Shown: one piece after another, positions 16,198-24,527 of the stretch
Position numbering within the stretch: the stretch's first letter is position 1
How the letters are laid out: each line of letters opens with the position of its first letter
From: Polyangiaceae bacterium
Lineage (GTDB): Bacteria > Myxococcota_A > Polyangia > Polyangiales > Polyangiaceae
DNA: 55,417 nt
NCBI GenBank assembly: GCA_025353725.1
Contig: JANXOF010000094.1
Coordinates: 1 to 55,417, forward strand
Reading direction: 5' to 3'
Notes under the pieces: model-generated
The model's input: only the letters and a program-made list of their open reading frames with translations
Told to the model about the DNA's origin: nothing
Database searches by the model: none
Position numbers and translations under genes: made by a program

Positions 16198-17097
16198 ATG
16201 GCGCGTTGGGATATCGCGAGATTCAGCGCGGCGCTCGCTCTGGCGGCGACGTTCAGCTGTTCGACGCTGACTGGCCTTGACGGGCTGGCTATCTCGTTCG
16301 CTGAACGAACTCCCTCGCTGGCCGACGATGGTGGTGGTTCGGAGACCGTCGCCACGGCTGACTATGCCGCTCGGTCCGATGGGGGAGCGACAGCGCATGC
16401 GGAAGGAGGAAGCGACGTCTCGTTTTGCGCCTCGCTTACGACAGCACCGACGTTTTGCGACGACTTCGACGAGGCGCCCACGGGGTCGGGGTGGAACGGG
16501 ACGACCGATGTTGGGGGGACGCTAGCCTTCGACACGGCAACGGCCACGTCACTCCCACGGTCGCGACGTGTCACGGTGGTGCCTGCGCCGAGCGGCACCC
16601 CATGTCGGTACGTTCAAGATACGCAGTTGCTCGGTAAAGATTACGTAGCCCGTGTCCGCGTAGAACATGACGTCTTCCTAGGGCACGTCGAGGATACGGG
16701 CGCGGTGCCGTTCACGTCCGCGATGAATTCTATGGTCCTCTCTGGGCCCGACGACCGCGGACCGTGCGATATCTATTTTGACACTCAACGTGGGGCGACG
16801 AATCTGGTGTTCGACTCGGCGACGGACCGCAGTCAAGTAAAGAGTTTCCCACTCTCTCAGACCATCGGACCGCGGAAGTGGGTACATCTGGCCGTCGAGG
16901 TTGCGAGCTCCGGTCTTCAAGACGCCACGGTCAGCGTTTGGATGAACGGCGTCGTCGCGCTCGAGTCCGTGGCCATTCCTTCGACGCTGCTTTGCAACTA
17001 CGGACGCATTCAAAGCGTCGAGGTGGGATTCAGGTGCGTAGGGGAGTCAGCCTTCGTCGAAGCCCGCGTCGATAACCTTGTCGTGTGGACGAACTGA
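16198..17097 (+). CDS. Lipoprotein with concanavalin-like/LamG-type domain (hypothetical)
   Basis: A 299-residue protein with signal peptide and lipobox-like TFSC (Cys20-21 region), a low-complexity Asp/Gly/Ser spacer, then CDDFDEAPTGSGWNG, which starts a beta-sandwich-like domain ending in VEARVDNLVVWTN. The layout (CDDFD...W near the start, strands, final xVDNVxV) matches uncharacterised LamG/concanavalin-like surface lipoproteins common in Polyangia. It is convergent with, and structurally similar to, the gene at 17111-18043. Ligand unknown. Confidence 0.65.
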   Translation: MARWDIARFSAALALAATFSCSTLTGLDGLAISFAERTPSLADDGGGSETVATADYAARSDGGATAHAEGGSDVSFCASLTTAPTFCDDFDEAPTGSGWNGTTDVGGTLAFDTATATSLPRSRRVTVVPAPSGTPCRYVQDTQLLGKDYVARVRVEHDVFLGHVEDTGAVPFTSAMNSMVLSGPDDRGPCDIYFDTQRGATNLVFDSATDRSQVKSFPLSQTIGPRKWVHLAVEVASSGLQDATVSVWMNGVVALESVAIPSTLLCNYGRIQSVEVGFRCVGESAFVEARVDNLVVWTN

Positions 17098-17110
17098 GTC
17101 GCGGACGTCG

Positions 17111-18043
17111 TTAGCGACGGACACTTAGCTGCACGTTGTCGAACCGATGCTCCTGCATCACAGAGACGTCGCCTGTAGCCTTCCCCCCGATGTGGAAAGT
17201 GACGCTATAAAAACTCCCCCGGTACCCACGGACGGAAAATGCGTTTACGCCATTGATGACGAGCGTGATTACCCCTTCCATACCTAGAGTCCAAACTAGC
17301 TTCAGGTCGTTCCACGTGGTGAGGTTGAGCGATTTCGAGAGGGTGAGGTTTTGCTCTGTGCCGTCGGCACTTAAGTACTTGAGGTAGGCGACGGGCGGTG
17401 TGCCGACGACTTGCGGAAATGGGGTATTTGCTTTCGCGTTCGCGATTCCGAACGTGATCGACGGTCCCGGAGACTCGACGCGAAGAAGTTCAACGTTGCC
17501 GTCGACGGATGACGAATGACCCTCAACGTATTTCAGGTTGTACTGAAAACTAGCCGAAGCCTCGGAAACGAGAGTGGACTTCTTAGAGGTCCACTTGAGT
17601 GACGCTTCCGTCGGAGACATCATCGTCGACGCGCGCAGTGCGAAAGGCTTCGAGACAAAGATATCGCCGACGACCCCGAGGTTGTCGATGTTCGTCTCTG
17701 CGTTCGGCGCGTCCCAACCTTTTGCGAAGGGCGAAGAATCGAAATCAGCGCACAGGTAATCGTCAACGACCGGCTTTCGAATTCCGTCACAGAAAGTCGG
17801 CGGGCGGTTGACGCCACCGTCGTCGTTCCTCGCGGCGTCTGTTGCATTTGTGCCGCCGGCGTCTTCAATGGTGGCGCCGCCGTTGGCGTCGAAAAAGGAT
17901 GTCGCATCTTCAGCGACCTTTGAGTCGTCGCGGCTAGCAACGACGCGGTAGTTGTCGAGGCACGCGACAAGCGTCGTGACCGTCAGCGCTCCGAGGCTGC
18001 TAAGCGTCAGTCCGCCGAGAGTGCGAATCCGAACTAAAGGCAT
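17111..18043 (-). CDS. Lipoprotein with concanavalin-like/LamG-type domain (hypothetical, related to neighbour)
   Basis: A 310-residue protein with lipobox TLVAC (about residue 28), an Asp/Ala/Gly-rich spacer, then YLCADFDSSPFAKGWD and a beta-rich domain ending EHRFDNVQLSVRR. The order of elements mirrors the convergent neighbour at 16198-17097 (CxDFD...W at the start of the domain, FDNV/VDNL at the end). The two are probably ancient paralogues in tail-to-tail orientation, with only 13 bp between stops. Function unknown, probably surface exposed. Confidence 0.65.
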   Translation of the reverse strand: MPLVRIRTLGGLTLSSLGALTVTTLVACLDNYRVVASRDDSKVAEDATSFFDANGGATIEDAGGTNATDAARNDDGGVNRPPTFCDGIRKPVVDDYLCADFDSSPFAKGWDAPNAETNIDNLGVVGDIFVSKPFALRASTMMSPTEASLKWTSKKSTLVSEASASFQYNLKYVEGHSSSVDGNVELLRVESPGPSITFGIANAKANTPFPQVVGTPPVAYLKYLSADGTEQNLTLSKSLNLTTWNDLKLVWTLGMEGVITLVINGVNAFSVRGYRGSFYSVTFHIGGKATGDVSVMQEHRFDNVQLSVRR

Positions 18044-18338
18044 AACCGAAGCGTATCACGTTCATCATCGCCGCGAACCGCGCAGGCCAATCCGCGCGGT
18101 CGCGTTGACGTACGCACGAGGACTGTCCCACACGCCCCCAGCGCTGTTCATTGGGTTGCGCAAGGAAGGGTCGAAGACGCGAAGTCTGCACCCGTTGAGG
18201 GCCCTCAGAGCCCAACGAGCGTGAAAACAGGCCTTACAGGCATCGTGCGCTGAGGCGTCGATCTCCTCCTCGCGATCGCGGCGACTCCGCGGGTGAAGTG
18301 TTGTCGCGACGGGGAAGGGCGACTATGAGCCGTGACCC

Positions 18339-19394
18339 ATGGCGTCTATTTCGTACCGCGAAGCTGGCGTGGACATCGATGCTGGCGATGACCTTGTCGA
18401 GCGCATCAAGCCCTTCGCGCGGATGACTCGCATCCCCGAAGTCCTCGCTGACGTAGGAGGATTTGCGGGGCTCTGCGCGGTGCCCGCCGGGATCGAGGAC
18501 CCCATCCTTGTGAGCGGGACCGACGGCGTCGGAACGAAGCTCAAGGTCGCCTTTCTCACTGGGGTGCACGACACGATCGGGCAAGACCTCGTCGGCATGT
18601 GTGTCAACGACATCATTACGTGCGGCGCCCGACCTCTTTTTTTCCTCGACTACTTTGGCACCGGGAAGCTTGACGTCGGCGTCGCCGAGACTGTCGTGAG
18701 GGGAATCGCTCACGCGTGCAAGGAGGCAGGCTGCGCCCTCTTGGGCGGTGAGACCGCCGAGCTTCCAGGCATGTATGCGTCGGGGGAGTTTGACCTTGCG
18801 GGCTTCGCGGTTGGCGTCGTCGCGCGCGCGCGCCTCGTCGACGGAAAGAGCGTCGCGGCAGGCGACCGACTTCTTGGTCTTGCGTCGAGTGGTCTCCACT
18901 CCAACGGTTATTCGCTTGCGAGGCGCGTCCTTTTTGATGCGATGGGTCTCCTGCCCGGCGACAGGCCCGCGAAGCTCGGCGGCCAGACCGTGGGCGAGGC
19001 GTTACTCGCGCCCACGCGGCTCTATCCGCGGCATGTTCAGGCCGTGCTCGCGGCCGGAGTCGACGTTCGAGCGATGAGCCACATCACGGGCGGGGGCCTT
19101 CCCGGCAACCTCCCGCGTGTTCTGCCTGAAGGAATGGGAGCGCGCTTGCACGCCGCTGCGAGCGTTGGATGGAGGCGCCCTGGCATCGTCGAGCTTATCG
19201 CCGAGCGTGTCGAGGAAGAGGAGCTCCGGCGTGTCTTCAACCTCGGCATCGGATTTGTGTTCGTCGTGCCCGAGGCGCACGTCACGCGGGCGACCGAAGC
19301 GCTCCGTGCGGTGGGCGAACAAGCGATCGACCTCGGCGTGGTGGTGACCCTGCCCGAGGGCACCGCCTTCGAGGCGCGGGTTCTCTTTTCGTGA
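18339..19394 (+). CDS. purM: Phosphoribosylformylglycinamidine cyclo-ligase (AIR synthetase)
   Basis: A 351-residue PurM, which closes the imidazole ring of AIR from FGAM and ATP in de novo purine synthesis. Family motifs are clear: SGTDGVGTKLK (ATP/phosphate loop, about residues 65-75), IGQDLVGMCVNDI, ARPLFFLDYF, LLGGETAELPGMY and the HITGGGLPGNLPRVLP block. Length is typical (about 345). The stop overlaps purN in a GTGA. The roughly 295 bp upstream has no gene and should hold the operon promoter. Confidence 0.97.
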   Translation: MASISYREAGVDIDAGDDLVERIKPFARMTRIPEVLADVGGFAGLCAVPAGIEDPILVSGTDGVGTKLKVAFLTGVHDTIGQDLVGMCVNDIITCGARPLFFLDYFGTGKLDVGVAETVVRGIAHACKEAGCALLGGETAELPGMYASGEFDLAGFAVGVVARARLVDGKSVAAGDRLLGLASSGLHSNGYSLARRVLFDAMGLLPGDRPAKLGGQTVGEALLAPTRLYPRHVQAVLAAGVDVRAMSHITGGGLPGNLPRVLPEGMGARLHAAASVGWRRPGIVELIAERVEEEELRRVFNLGIGFVFVVPEAHVTRATEALRAVGEQAIDLGVVVTLPEGTAFEARVLFS

Positions 19395-20086
19395 CGGTAA
19401 ACAGTCCGCCGCTCGTCATCGGAGTTCTCGTATCGGGGGCCGGGTCGAACCTTCAGGCGATGATCGACGCGATCGAGCGAGGTACGTTACGGGCTCGCAT
19501 CGGCGTGGTCGTTTCAAACCTCGCGAGCGCGAAGGCCCTCGACCGTGCGCGCGCCGCGCGGCTCCCCGTGGTCGTCGTCGACCACAAGGCTCACGCCACC
19601 CGCGAAGCCTTTGATGCCGCGTTGGTCGAGGTCCTCGAGGCTCATGGCGTACGGTGCGTCGTACTTGCGGGGTTCATGCGGCTCGTGACGCCCGTGCTTC
19701 TTAGGGCGTTCCCGCATCGCGTGGTCAATATCCACCCTGCGCTTTTGCCTGCTTTTCCTGGTCTTCACGCGCAGGCCCAAGCGCTCGCGTACGGGGTTCG
19801 CCTCGCAGGGTGTACAGTGCACTTGGTCGATGCGGGTATGGATAGCGGAGCCATTCTCGCACAGGCCGCCGTGCCGGTTCTCGACGGTGACGACGAAGAG
19901 GCACTCCGCGCTCGCATCCTCGCGAAAGAGCACGAGCTGCTGCCCGAAGTGCTGCAATGGTTCGCTGACGATCGGGTGGAGGTAACCGCGTTGTCCACGG
20001 CATCGTCAACCCCTGGAGGCCGCTCTGAAGGGGAAGACAGCGCTTTAGGCGCACGACTGCGCGTGCGTATCGCCCGCGCTCGATGA
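19391..20086 (+). CDS. purN: Phosphoribosylglycinamide formyltransferase
   Basis: A 231-residue PurN, which transfers a formyl group from 10-formyl-THF to GAR. Motifs: VLVSGAGSNLQAMIDA (phosphate loop at the N-terminus), VVNIHPALLPAFPG with the catalytic Asn/His, and VHLVDAGMDSGAILAQ with the catalytic Asp. GTG 19391 overlaps the purM stop by 4 bp. A much longer open frame upstream is a shadow inside purM. The C-terminal 25 residues extend beyond the usual end. Its stop overlaps the next ATG (ATGA), so three genes are coupled. Confidence 0.95.
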   Translation: MTVNSPPLVIGVLVSGAGSNLQAMIDAIERGTLRARIGVVVSNLASAKALDRARAARLPVVVVDHKAHATREAFDAALVEVLEAHGVRCVVLAGFMRLVTPVLLRAFPHRVVNIHPALLPAFPGLHAQAQALAYGVRLAGCTVHLVDAGMDSGAILAQAAVPVLDGDDEEALRARILAKEHELLPEVLQWFADDRVEVTALSTASSTPGGRSEGEDSALGARLRVRIARAR

Positions 20087-21633
20087 GCACGAAGCACTTC
20101 GACGTCGTCGTGCTTGGCACGAGCCTCGGGGCGCTCACGGCCGCGGCGTTGCTTGCCCGCCGCTCGTGGCGCGTGCTGCTCCTCGGACACGGCGCGCGCA
20201 AGCCGACGTACGCTTACGACAACGTCGTCCTCGCGCGCCGGCCGTTCACCTTTCTATCCGCGTCGTCACCGGCGTGGAACCGCGTGCTCGTCGAGCTTGC
20301 GCAGTCGCAAACCTTTCGTCGGCGACTCGGATCGCTCGACCCCATGCTCCAAGTTCTCGCGCCCGGACTGCGACTCGACGTGCCTCCTGACGCCGACCTT
20401 TTCGCGCGTGAAGTGGAGAGGGAGTTTCCTGCGGTTCCTCGCGCCGTGGAGGCCCTTTATGCGGAGCTCGCGCGCAGCAACGCGCTGGCCGACGCGGCCT
20501 TCGAGTGCGACGCCGTGTGGCCTCCCGGCGGGTTTTGGGAACGGCGTGAAACGTCGAGTGTCGTGTTGACGTTGCCGCACCTCGATCCGGCGCTCGACCT
20601 TCTGTCCGAGTTTCCACGCGAAAGTGCGTTTCGCGCCGTTGTAAAAGCGCCGGCGCGGTTCGCAAGTGATCTCGCCGGTGACGCCCTGCCTCCGTTCGCG
20701 CTCGCGCGGTTGCACGGGGCCTGGACGCGCGGCGTGAGCTACCTCAAGGGCGGAGAGTCTGAGCTCACGGCGTTTCTTGTTGAGCGCCTCCGCGCGCACG
20801 GTGGCGAGGTGCGTCTCGAAGATCGCGCGTCGGGGCTCGTCGTGGCTGGCGGCAAAGTGAAGGGCGTTCAGATCGACGGAGATGAGACGCCAGTCGGGGC
20901 GACGTTCGTGGTGTCCGACCTTCCGACCGCGCCTTTGCTCGCCCTTGCCCGAGGGTTCGTCGCGCCTCAAGGCGACGCACCTGCTTCGGTCACCGTGCGC
21001 GAGAATCGCTTCGTCATGTCGCTTGTCGTTCGGCCCGAGGGCGTTCCTCAGCCCCTCGCGACCGAGTCCTTTCTGCTTCCCGCGAAGGGATCGGTCGTGC
21101 ATCTGCACAAGGCGCCAGGGGCGACGCCGGGCACAGTGTTGCTCGTCGCTGAGGTCCTCGTTGCAGCGCGCGCGTCGCTCGCGTGCGCCCGCGAAGAGGT
21201 GTGGCTCACGCTGACCGAGTTTCTTCCGTTCATCGAAAAACACGCCATCATGTGCGATTCACCGCACGATGGCCGACCGCTTTGGGACTTCCGCACGGCC
21301 TCCGCGCGAGACCCGTCGGTAGGGCCAACGTCGTGGGGGCTTCATGCGCAGAGTATCGATCGCGCTCGCCTTCGTGCGTCAGGTGGCTCGCTCGAGGCGG
21401 AGGCGATGGTCCCTCGGTTTCACGTCACTCCCACACAGTTTCACGGGCTCGCCGGTGAGCCGTTGCGAACCGCGCTTGGCAACGTCTTAGTTGTGGGCCC
21501 GACGGTGCTTCCGGCGCTCGGTCAAGAAGGCGCGCTGCTCGCGGCGTGGGGGGTGGCTCGGATCATCACGCGAACCGATCGGGGCAAAGCGAAAATGCTC
21601 CGCGACATGTGGAGCAAAGTGGAAATCTCGTGA
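20083..21633 (+). CDS. FAD-dependent oxidoreductase (phytoene desaturase-like)
   Basis: A 516-residue protein with an N-terminal dinucleotide-binding fold, FDVVVLGTSLGALTAAALLA (residues 6-25), followed by an amine-oxidase/phytoene-desaturase-type middle. The segment VSYLKGGESELTAFLVERLRAHGGEVRLEDRA is the block by which CrtI-like enzymes build the second FAD contact. A C-terminal GNVLVVGPTVLPALGQEGA substitutes for the family's final FAD-binding stretch. Substrate unknown; carotenoid or other lipophilic compounds are possible. It is tightly coupled to purN by ATGA and to the next lipoprotein by GTGA, an unusual setting for a purine operon. Confidence 0.75.
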   Translation: MSTKHFDVVVLGTSLGALTAAALLARRSWRVLLLGHGARKPTYAYDNVVLARRPFTFLSASSPAWNRVLVELAQSQTFRRRLGSLDPMLQVLAPGLRLDVPPDADLFAREVEREFPAVPRAVEALYAELARSNALADAAFECDAVWPPGGFWERRETSSVVLTLPHLDPALDLLSEFPRESAFRAVVKAPARFASDLAGDALPPFALARLHGAWTRGVSYLKGGESELTAFLVERLRAHGGEVRLEDRASGLVVAGGKVKGVQIDGDETPVGATFVVSDLPTAPLLALARGFVAPQGDAPASVTVRENRFVMSLVVRPEGVPQPLATESFLLPAKGSVVHLHKAPGATPGTVLLVAEVLVAARASLACAREEVWLTLTEFLPFIEKHAIMCDSPHDGRPLWDFRTASARDPSVGPTSWGLHAQSIDRARLRASGGSLEAEAMVPRFHVTPTQFHGLAGEPLRTALGNVLVVGPTVLPALGQEGALLAAWGVARIITRTDRGKAKMLRDMWSKVEIS

Positions 21634-22082
21634 GTCGCTCTTGGGTCACGTCTTGTCGTAGGCCTTGGCCGTTCCTATGGCCTTGCTCTGTCGCGTGTTC
21701 TTCCGCCTGTTCTGGCGGCGCGAGGCAAGAGGCCGCACAAGTCGTCGAGGCCATGGACCGCTTTCGAAAAGCGGAAAGCGGCGCAAAGGACGCAGCCATT
21801 GTTCCGCTACGCGCCGTGCAGTGTTCGACAGCAGACGTTTGCGCGACGCGGAGCGCTTGCCTCGGCTCAGCGGAGGCGACGTTGAAGGCCCTTCAGCTCA
21901 AACATGACGTCGAGCAAGGTCTTCGCGCGCTTGAAAGCGGCTCGCTAGCGCGAGAAGGCGCCACCGCGACCGCGCTGCCGGCGCAGCTTGACCGAGCGCA
22001 GCGGCTTCTCAACGAGGGGTTCCAAGGGCTCGCTACCTGCGATGCTCAGGTCCTGGCGCTCAAGCGAACGTATCGCCTTTAA
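21630..22082 (+). CDS. Small lipoprotein, function unknown
   Basis: A 150-residue protein beginning at GTG 21630 in a 4-bp overlap with the oxidoreductase. Its N-terminus is a signal peptide rich in Trp/Pro/Cys with candidate lipid-attachment Cys in CSSACSGG. The rest is mostly helical with a heptad-like tendency (LKALQLKHDVEQGLRALESG) and three further Cys (VQCSTADVCATRSAC). No family recognised. The longer frame starting at 21546 would overlap the upstream gene for 88 bp and lacks the signal-peptide logic. Confidence 0.6.
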   Translation: MSRSWVTSCRRPWPFLWPCSVACSSACSGGARQEAAQVVEAMDRFRKAESGAKDAAIVPLRAVQCSTADVCATRSACLGSAEATLKALQLKHDVEQGLRALESGSLAREGATATALPAQLDRAQRLLNEGFQGLATCDAQVLALKRTYRL

Positions 22083-22254
22083 GCGCGGCTAACGGCGGCC
22101 GTGCGCGCTGGATCGCCCGACCGGCATCCTGGCGCGCCTCATGCCGAACGGGCCAACAGCGGAAGCACAAATGCGAAGTTTCGCATGCACGGAAACGGGG
22201 CACATCGTTTGCACTGGTAAGTCTAAGGCACACTTGGTGAAAAGGAGAACGGGT

Positions 22255-22914
22255 ATGGCCTATCGAACGTGTTCGTGGCGACTTCTTGCTCTGCCATCGC
22301 TGCTGCTGGCCGGTTGCTCCGTGAACTCCACGGCTGACGACGACCCTGCTCTTGAGGCGTCGAGCGCGCAGCGCGAAAGCGTAAGCCCGAACGCGACCCC
22401 CACGGAGCTCGAGGCGACGTTTAGGCAAGCGGTCGTTTTTGCGACGGCGGCGTATTCGGCGAATCTCTACGGCGCGCCTCGGCAGCTTAGTCTCCAAGAG
22501 TTTCGCGATGTCGCCGTCGGCGGGATCCTCGACTCGGTCTCGATCGATGGGCCAAGTCTTGAAGAAGCGTCGCTCGCTTCGCCCGACGCTCTGCGCGCAC
22601 GGATGAACAAACTCCTCGACGATCGCTTCGGTGACGCCTGGCCTGCCGATTTCGTCAACCGCTATAGCCTCTCAGACTCCGTCGACGTAGCGGGCGCACC
22701 GGCCGGTACCGGCCAACCCAAGCCTCACGACGGCTGGGTTGAACTCGTCAAAAACATCTCAGCGTTCGCGTTGAACTACAAACTCAAAGAAGTGTACGAA
22801 ATCGTCGTTCAACGGCAAATTCGCGTGACGGGTATCTCCCTTGGCCGCGACGTGTCGGCCGACCTTTACCTAAGTACGTCGCAGCCGCGAGTTCAGGTGC
22901 TTTGGCGCTTTTAG
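22255..22914 (+). CDS. Lipoprotein, function unknown
   Basis: A 219-residue protein. AAAAGGAG at 22239-22246 sits correctly before ATG 22255, and the start gives a signal peptide with a clean lipobox LLLAGC. The upstream ATG 22141 lacks such a site. The mature part begins with an Asp/Glu/Ser-rich spacer and continues as a mixed alpha/beta region with no recognised motif. Its stop overlaps the stop of the convergent gene at 22911 by 4 bp. Confidence 0.65.
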   Translation: MAYRTCSWRLLALPSLLLAGCSVNSTADDDPALEASSAQRESVSPNATPTELEATFRQAVVFATAAYSANLYGAPRQLSLQEFRDVAVGGILDSVSIDGPSLEEASLASPDALRARMNKLLDDRFGDAWPADFVNRYSLSDSVDVAGAPAGTGQPKPHDGWVELVKNISAFALNYKLKEVYEIVVQRQIRVTGISLGRDVSADLYLSTSQPRVQVLWRF

Positions 22915-24326
22915 CCGAGGTCGAGTGGCGCGAGGTCGTGTAGGACCTCATCGGTTTCACAACGCTCCGAACGGACGTAGGCAACGCCTAAGCCGCTCGC
23001 GAGGGCCGAAAGTAGCTGTTTTGCCTCGCGTGCGGCCGGAAGGCCCGCGGTCGCGCGTACAGCGAGACTCGGTTCACGCTCGAGTGATGCCCTGAGCTCT
23101 TGGAGTGCGTGGGCTCGCGCCGTGTGGAGCTGCTGCCGTTCGTCCGCCGAAAACCGCGGCTCAAGCCAGGCTGCGACGTCCCAAGCGAGTGACGCATGAA
23201 GCGTCTCGTCGTCAGCGATTCCGCGCATCAACGTGCGAACGGCCTCGCTTTCTGCGGCTTGCGCTTGGTAGTGGGCGACGAGCGCGCCGAAGGTTTCGCG
23301 TATGCACCCCTCCACGGCATTCTCGAGGGCCATCGCGAAGGCTGACCGAGGTGGCATCACGTCGACCGCGAGAGGGCGCGGTGTGCCCCCAGCGCTTCTC
23401 ACCAACGCCTCCAACGCACTGGCGTGAGCGACCTCGTCCTCACGACTTTGAGATGCGCGCTCGATGAGGTCCGCCGGGGCGCCGAGCGCCTCAAGTTCCA
23501 GGGCGAGTCGCTCAAAAGCAACAACGCTTGCAGCCTCGAGGTAGGCAGATTCTTTGAAGTACTCAGTGAGGCTTCCGCGAGCGTCGCACTGCCCTGACTC
23601 TTTCAGCCCTTGGGGCCGGCGCCCGCTTATGCAGGTCGGCGGACGCTGGACGACGTGGTTCTCTTTCTCGCTCGAGACGCCGTCGGCGGAGATGGCGAGA
23701 GTCTTCCATCCGCTCGCTCCGCCATAACAGTCGCCTCTATCGACGTAGGTTTTGGTGATGTTCCAGCCGGTGGGCGTTCTCACCATTTTCCCGCAGCCAG
23801 CGAGGAGCTCAACGTCGTTTGTGGTCTCGACCGGAGCGAGCGCTTGGCGAAGTTCACCGTCCGAGGCGATCACGCGAAACGAATCGCCGAAGTTTGCGAC
23901 GAGGTAGGTCCAGTACGATTGGGGGACCATTCGATTCCCATCTACACGGTGGATAAAACCGATCGTCGAGCGTACGTCGCGTAGCGCGATCTCGCAGCGT
24001 GGCTTGTCGGTCGCCTGCGCGCAGGCGCGACCCGATTTACCCAGGACCTTCGGTGTGGAGTAGACTTCCAGCCCCGCCGTCTCTTCGCGGAGCTCAAGGT
24101 AGTCGGCGCGGCCGAGTGCCGGTGCAAGGGTAATGCCCTCGAGGAGCGCGTCTCCAAATCCGCGACACGTCTCCACCGTAGCTGGCGTCGCTGGCGTCGC
24201 TGGCGACGGGGTGGGCGGAGTTCCGCCATCCGTCGTCCCGCGGTGAGTACGGCACCCCACCGCATGACTTGCGACGAGGGTAGCGATGAAGGGGAGCAGC
24301 GTGTCGAATCGTCGGCGCGACGGCAT
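22911..24326 (-). CDS. Lipoprotein with C-terminal ferritin-like domain
   Basis: A 471-residue protein starting at 24326, which gives a signal peptide with AVGC lipobox followed by a Thr/Pro-rich spacer (PPTPSPATPATPATV). The open frame continues upstream to 25004, but that part is antisense to the Rpn gene. Residues about 50-230 are an unknown domain with several Cys (DKPRCEIAL, LLAGCGKM, DRGDCYGG). Residues about 270-450 are ferritin-like: SAYLEAASVVAFERLALELE, then SREDEVAHASALE and DDETLHASLAWDVAAW, with Glu/His repeats able to bind a di-iron centre. Possibly an extracytoplasmic metal-binding or oxidative-stress protein; inference. Confidence 0.7.
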   Translation of the reverse strand: MPSRRRFDTLLPFIATLVASHAVGCRTHRGTTDGGTPPTPSPATPATPATVETCRGFGDALLEGITLAPALGRADYLELREETAGLEVYSTPKVLGKSGRACAQATDKPRCEIALRDVRSTIGFIHRVDGNRMVPQSYWTYLVANFGDSFRVIASDGELRQALAPVETTNDVELLAGCGKMVRTPTGWNITKTYVDRGDCYGGASGWKTLAISADGVSSEKENHVVQRPPTCISGRRPQGLKESGQCDARGSLTEYFKESAYLEAASVVAFERLALELEALGAPADLIERASQSREDEVAHASALEALVRSAGGTPRPLAVDVMPPRSAFAMALENAVEGCIRETFGALVAHYQAQAAESEAVRTLMRGIADDETLHASLAWDVAAWLEPRFSADERQQLHTARAHALQELRASLEREPSLAVRATAGLPAAREAKQLLSALASGLGVAYVRSERCETDEVLHDLAPLDLG

Positions 24327-24527
24327 GATTCCAAAGTAACGTAGTCGAGCTCTCCAGACACGCAAACCGTTCGAAGGGCCTCCCGCGCTTCGCCGTGTAA
24401 AACCGGGCGACAGCACGCCACGTCCAGCCAGCTCGGCGTCGCCATGCGATGTGCCTGCGATGCCGAGCGTACCCGCGAAACTCGCAGGACGTTGCGCCTT
24501 TGACTCGGCAAGCGTACGTCTTGGAGA

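Noticed and set aside
17308-17319. CGTTCCACGTGG, resembling half of a ParB parS site
   Set aside because: The right half of the palindrome is not conserved, it lies within a coding region 27 kb from parAB, and one imperfect copy is not evidence of a centromere.
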